This document shows positions 4,579-6,757 of a stretch of 6,757 nt of DNA, in pieces. The stretch is from Deltaproteobacteria bacterium (lineage in GTDB: Bacteria; Myxococcota_A; UBA796), in assembly GCA_002707085.1 (NCBI GenBank), contig PALY01000063.1, positions 10,495-17,251 on the forward strand, given 5' to 3'. Each line of letters begins with the position of its first letter. Positions within the stretch are counted from its first letter, which is position 1. A program made the translations under genes and the position numbers. The notes beneath the pieces were generated by a model. It searched no databases. It was not told where the DNA came from and saw only the letters and a list, made by a program, of their open reading frames with translations.

Positions 4579-6555
4579 TCAATCAATGGTCGCCATACAA
4601 ACAATGGCCCGGTTGCCCGTCCAGCAACATGCTCCTGGCTCAAACGGGTTGTCTGACGAACTCCCACAAGCAAACTTTTGATCACAGTACTGGCAAATCG
4701 GCCACGAGCCAGCGGGGTAGCTCCCAGAGCATTCATGGAACTCACCATCATTCCAGGTTCCAGTGATCGTCCATGAACGCATATCGGGCAGGCGAATATC
4801 CGTTCCGTCCCAAAGATCTTCTTCGTCCACCAAGGTGCCCGAAGAGTCGAAAACGTTGTGTCCTACCCCACCCTCATACACAAGGTAGTCCTTCGCATTC
4901 TCATCCGGTGTCGAGTACACAATCCGATAGTCTGTGCCATCAATCCCCGCGCCCTCTCCATAGCTTTCACAGTATGCATTTGCCGCATCTCGGTCTTCAA
5001 TCCATGAAGACTCAGAACTGGAAATCGAAGCGTCAGTGACGAACAAAACAAAGTTCCGACTGAAGCCACAGTCATCGTCTATGACACCGTCGCAGTCGTC
5101 ATCTTCACCATCACAAAACTCGTAGGCTCCCGGATACGTTTCATCGTCCAAATCATCACAGTCGGTGTCAACCTCGGCGTACCCTTCCGGTGTATCGCAA
5201 GCATCAACCGTGCCATCTGGCACCCCGAAACCATCTGCGTCTAAATCCTCGTAGTACACATAGGTTGGCAACCCTTCGTCCAACTCACCATTGCAATTGT
5301 CATCCACACCATTGCAACTCTCGATGGAGGCAGGATTGACTTCGGGGTCTTCATCGTCACAATCCGTTGTATCGATGACATAGCCATCGGGTGGAGAGCA
5401 TTCTGTGACTACAGGACCTGCTGCAGAACCATACCCGTCGCCGTCTGCATCGGGTACGAAATCAACCCAAGTGAGTTCCTCGTCAATCACTCCATCGCAG
5501 TCATTGTCGATGTCATCGCACAGCTCGGCGAGCCCAGGGTACGACCAATACTCGGCATCGTCACAATCATCGCCCACTGTGACATAGCCAGCGATTGGCG
5601 TGCAGGAGAGGATGATATCGACCACACTTCCATGTCCGTCACCATCCGCATCTCGGTAATAGGTCTCCAACGGGAAACCTTCGTCCACGGTGCCATCACA
5701 GTTATCGTCTGCACCGTTGCATACTTCTGTCGCTTCTGGGTAAATGCGCAGGTCGGAATCATCACAATCAGATGCATCCAGCACATAGCCAACCGGTGCA
5801 TCGCAAGCCGTCATGGTGGAGTCGGGGTTTCCAAATCCGTCGCCATCAGCGTCCCGATACCACTCGCTCGCATCTATCGACGAAGCATCATCAACAAGGT
5901 CGTCGCAGTTGTTGTCCATGTCATCGCACAGTTCCATCATGCCCGGGTTCACAGTCCCCCGAACATCATCACAATCGGTATTGTTCGCTACATACCCTTC
6001 GGGAGCATCGCAGGCGGAGATGAACACATCGATGTCACCATACCCATCACCGTCAATGTCTTGATACCAATCAGAGGGGTCAATGGCGTCGTCTCCATCC
6101 ACCTCTCCATCACAGTTGTTGTCGATGTCATCGCAATACTCGACGCCCGACGGATTTATATCCGCATCGGTGTCATCACAATCACCCCCAAGCGCAATCA
6201 TTCCTTCCGGCGCTTCGCACGCGTCTACCTGTGAGTCAATGTCCCCAAACCCATCGCCATCCAAATCGGCGTAGTAGGAAGTCAACAAGTCTTCATCAAC
6301 CACATCATCGCAGTCGTTGTCCACACCATCACACACTTCCTCTGCGTCCGGGTAAATGCTTGCATCGGCATCATTACAGTCTTCTGATGCCAGATAGCCA
6401 TCACCATCTGAGTCAATGTCTTCATCCCCTGTGTCCTGTTCACTGGCGGCAGTATCATCACTGGAACTCTCTTCTGGCCCAGCTTCTTTATCGGTAGAAG
6501 AACTACAGGCCGGACCCAAGGTGAGCATGAGGAAAAAGGGGACTATCGCGCGCAT
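4579..6555 (-). CDS. Large lipoprotein with seven MopE-type metal-binding repeats
   Basis: This 658-residue predicted outer-membrane lipoprotein has the signal MRAIVPFFLMLTLGPAC, with Cys17 as lipidation site and Ser at +2; -3 is Gly, as in the other lipoprotein here. An acidic Ser/Glu/Asp linker (18-47) follows. Residues 48-497 hold seven repeats of about 68 residues, each with a DxDGDG loop (starting at 48, 97, 166, 235, 302, 369, 437), a C..DCDD segment and a CD/N-x-x-D-N/D-x-CD core (75, 141, 210, 279, 346, 414, 481). This is the repeat annotated after MopE, the copper-binding surface protein of Methylococcus; calcium binding through the Asp loops is equally plausible. Residues 502-658 form a Cys-rich domain (eight Cys, WTITGTWNDGE, GSWPICQYC) that resembles DUF1554/endostatin-like C-type-lectin folds; that match is tentative. 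The start at 6555 has GGAG seven bases upstream; the frame extends to 6663 but without a ribosome site. Metal identity, ligand and role are unknown. Confidence 0.88.
   Translation of the reverse strand: MRAIVPFFLMLTLGPACSSSTDKEAGPEESSSDDTAASEQDTGDEDIDSDGDGYLASEDCNDADASIYPDAEEVCDGVDNDCDDVVDEDLLTSYYADLDGDGFGDIDSQVDACEAPEGMIALGGDCDDTDADINPSGVEYCDDIDNNCDGEVDGDDAIDPSDWYQDIDGDGYGDIDVFISACDAPEGYVANNTDCDDVRGTVNPGMMELCDDMDNNCDDLVDDASSIDASEWYRDADGDGFGNPDSTMTACDAPVGYVLDASDCDDSDLRIYPEATEVCNGADDNCDGTVDEGFPLETYYRDADGDGHGSVVDIILSCTPIAGYVTVGDDCDDAEYWSYPGLAELCDDIDNDCDGVIDEELTWVDFVPDADGDGYGSAAGPVVTECSPPDGYVIDTTDCDDEDPEVNPASIESCNGVDDNCNGELDEGLPTYVYYEDLDADGFGVPDGTVDACDTPEGYAEVDTDCDDLDDETYPGAYEFCDGEDDDCDGVIDDDCGFSRNFVLFVTDASISSSESSWIEDRDAANAYCESYGEGAGIDGTDYRIVYSTPDENAKDYLVYEGGVGHNVFDSSGTLVDEEDLWDGTDIRLPDMRSWTITGTWNDGEFHECSGSYPAGSWPICQYCDQKFACGSSSDNPFEPGACCWTGNRAIVCMATID
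5065..6414 (-). repeat. Array of seven imperfect ~204-bp coding repeats
   Basis: The repeats of the MopE-type lipoprotein are visible in DNA as recurring segments of about 204 bases built from the complement of GATGACTGCGACGG-like and GATGGCGACGG-like words. Spacing of the cysteine cores is 66 to 69 residues. Copies are diverged at the DNA level, more than expected for very recent duplication. The first unit is shorter because it lacks the C..APEGY..DCDD half before its DGDG loop, and the last carries DLDADG in place of DxDGDG. Confidence 0.88.
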
Positions 6556-6562
6556 ATTTGAA

Positions 6563-6567
6563 CTCCA
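6563..6567 (-). promoter_or_regulatory. Shine-Dalgarno deciding the MopE-type lipoprotein start
   Basis: TGGAG on the minus strand lies seven bases before the ATG at 6555. It fixes this start, which is also where the lipoprotein signal begins, rather than the upstream in-frame ATG at 6663. Confidence 0.65.
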
Positions 6568-6576
6568 CAGGTGTGA

Positions 6577-6605
6577 AGTGTAGCCCATGATTCCACGGAT
6601 ATAAA
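6577..6605 (-). promoter_or_regulatory. Candidate sigma-70-type promoter for the MopE-type lipoprotein
   Basis: On the minus strand TTTATA (6605-6600, four of six to -35) and TACACT (6582-6577, four of six to -10) are separated by 17 bases. Transcription would start close to 6570, giving a leader of roughly 15 bases that just contains the GGAG ribosome site. The spacing and placement are good and the box matches moderate. Confidence 0.4.
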
Positions 6606-6757
6606 CAATCCAAATCAGGTATTTCTGCTGCCCGGCTGAAGCACTTACCGCGCCCCCATCCACCGCACGACAGTCTCAATACTGCGAAGTGCGCTTACCA
6701 CACAGCGTTGCCGCAAAGTTGGTTTCGCATTCACGGGTAGATTTGGGGTGGCCATCT
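6606..6757. other. Upstream region without a supported gene
   Basis: No confident gene is visible. On the minus strand one frame is open from the window edge (6756) to TGA at 6676 and another from an ATG at 6755 to TAA at 6645 (36 codons). Either could be the tail of a gene lying outside the window, but neither has recognisable sequence. Two similar words, GCACTTACC (6641-6649) and GCGCTTACC (6691-6699), lie exactly 50 bases apart. Confidence 0.3.

Noticed and set aside
5632..6234. 200-codon plus-strand open frame opposite the MopE-type repeats
   Set aside because: It is the complement of a low-stop-codon Asp/Gly/Cys repeat; the translation is Val/Ile/His-rich repetitive sequence with no ribosome site, while the minus strand has a signal, repeats and a clear family.
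5065..6414. Regularly spaced similar DNA words suggesting a CRISPR or satellite array
   Set aside because: They are codons of an uninterrupted reading frame with a 68-residue protein period; spacers and identical repeats are absent.

Overview
The window looks like chromosomal DNA from a Gram-negative, delta-proteobacterium-like bacterium (Myxococcota or a relative). The reasons are two secreted lipoproteins with long Asp/Ser/Thr-rich linkers, a large MopE-type acidic repeat lipoprotein, a DUF502 membrane protein and an adrenodoxin-type ferredoxin. By eye the base composition is close to balanced, lower than in cultured myxobacteria, so the taxonomic guess is weak. I see no tRNA, rRNA, CRISPR array, insertion sequence or phage gene.

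Layout: positions 2-397 (+) hold the 3' end of an unrecognised gene. It converges on a minus-strand block that reads right to left: an Asp/Pro-repeat lipoprotein (3747-2905), a GatB/YqeY-domain protein (2881-2435), an ISC-type [2Fe-2S] ferredoxin (2313-1909), a short-chain dehydrogenase/reductase (1892-1227) and a DUF502 membrane protein (1147-455). Gaps in this block are 23, 121, 16 and 79 nt, and most genes have clear Shine-Dalgarno sequences, so at least part of it is probably an operon. Diverging from the lipoprotein across 89 nt is a murein L,D-transpeptidase of the YkuD_2 type (3837-4577, +). Its stop codon is one base from the stop codon of a 658-residue lipoprotein on the minus strand (6555-4579) that carries seven MopE-type DxDGDG/Cys repeats and a Cys-rich C-terminal domain. 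Bases 6556-6757 hold a likely promoter for that lipoprotein and no gene I can support.

How the genes may fit together: the left half looks like housekeeping and redox functions (tRNA-amidase-like protein, Fe-S electron carrier, NAD(P)H oxidoreductase, inner-membrane protein) with no single obvious pathway. The right half (2905-6555) looks like a cell-envelope cluster: two predicted outer-membrane lipoproteins flanking a peptidoglycan-active enzyme. The most unusual points are the transpeptidase, which has no visible signal peptide and carries an EF-hand-like DxNxDGxxD loop inside its catalytic domain, and the seven-repeat lipoprotein beside it. Both have calcium/metal-binding-like acidic loops. 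A functional link between them is an inference from proximity only.
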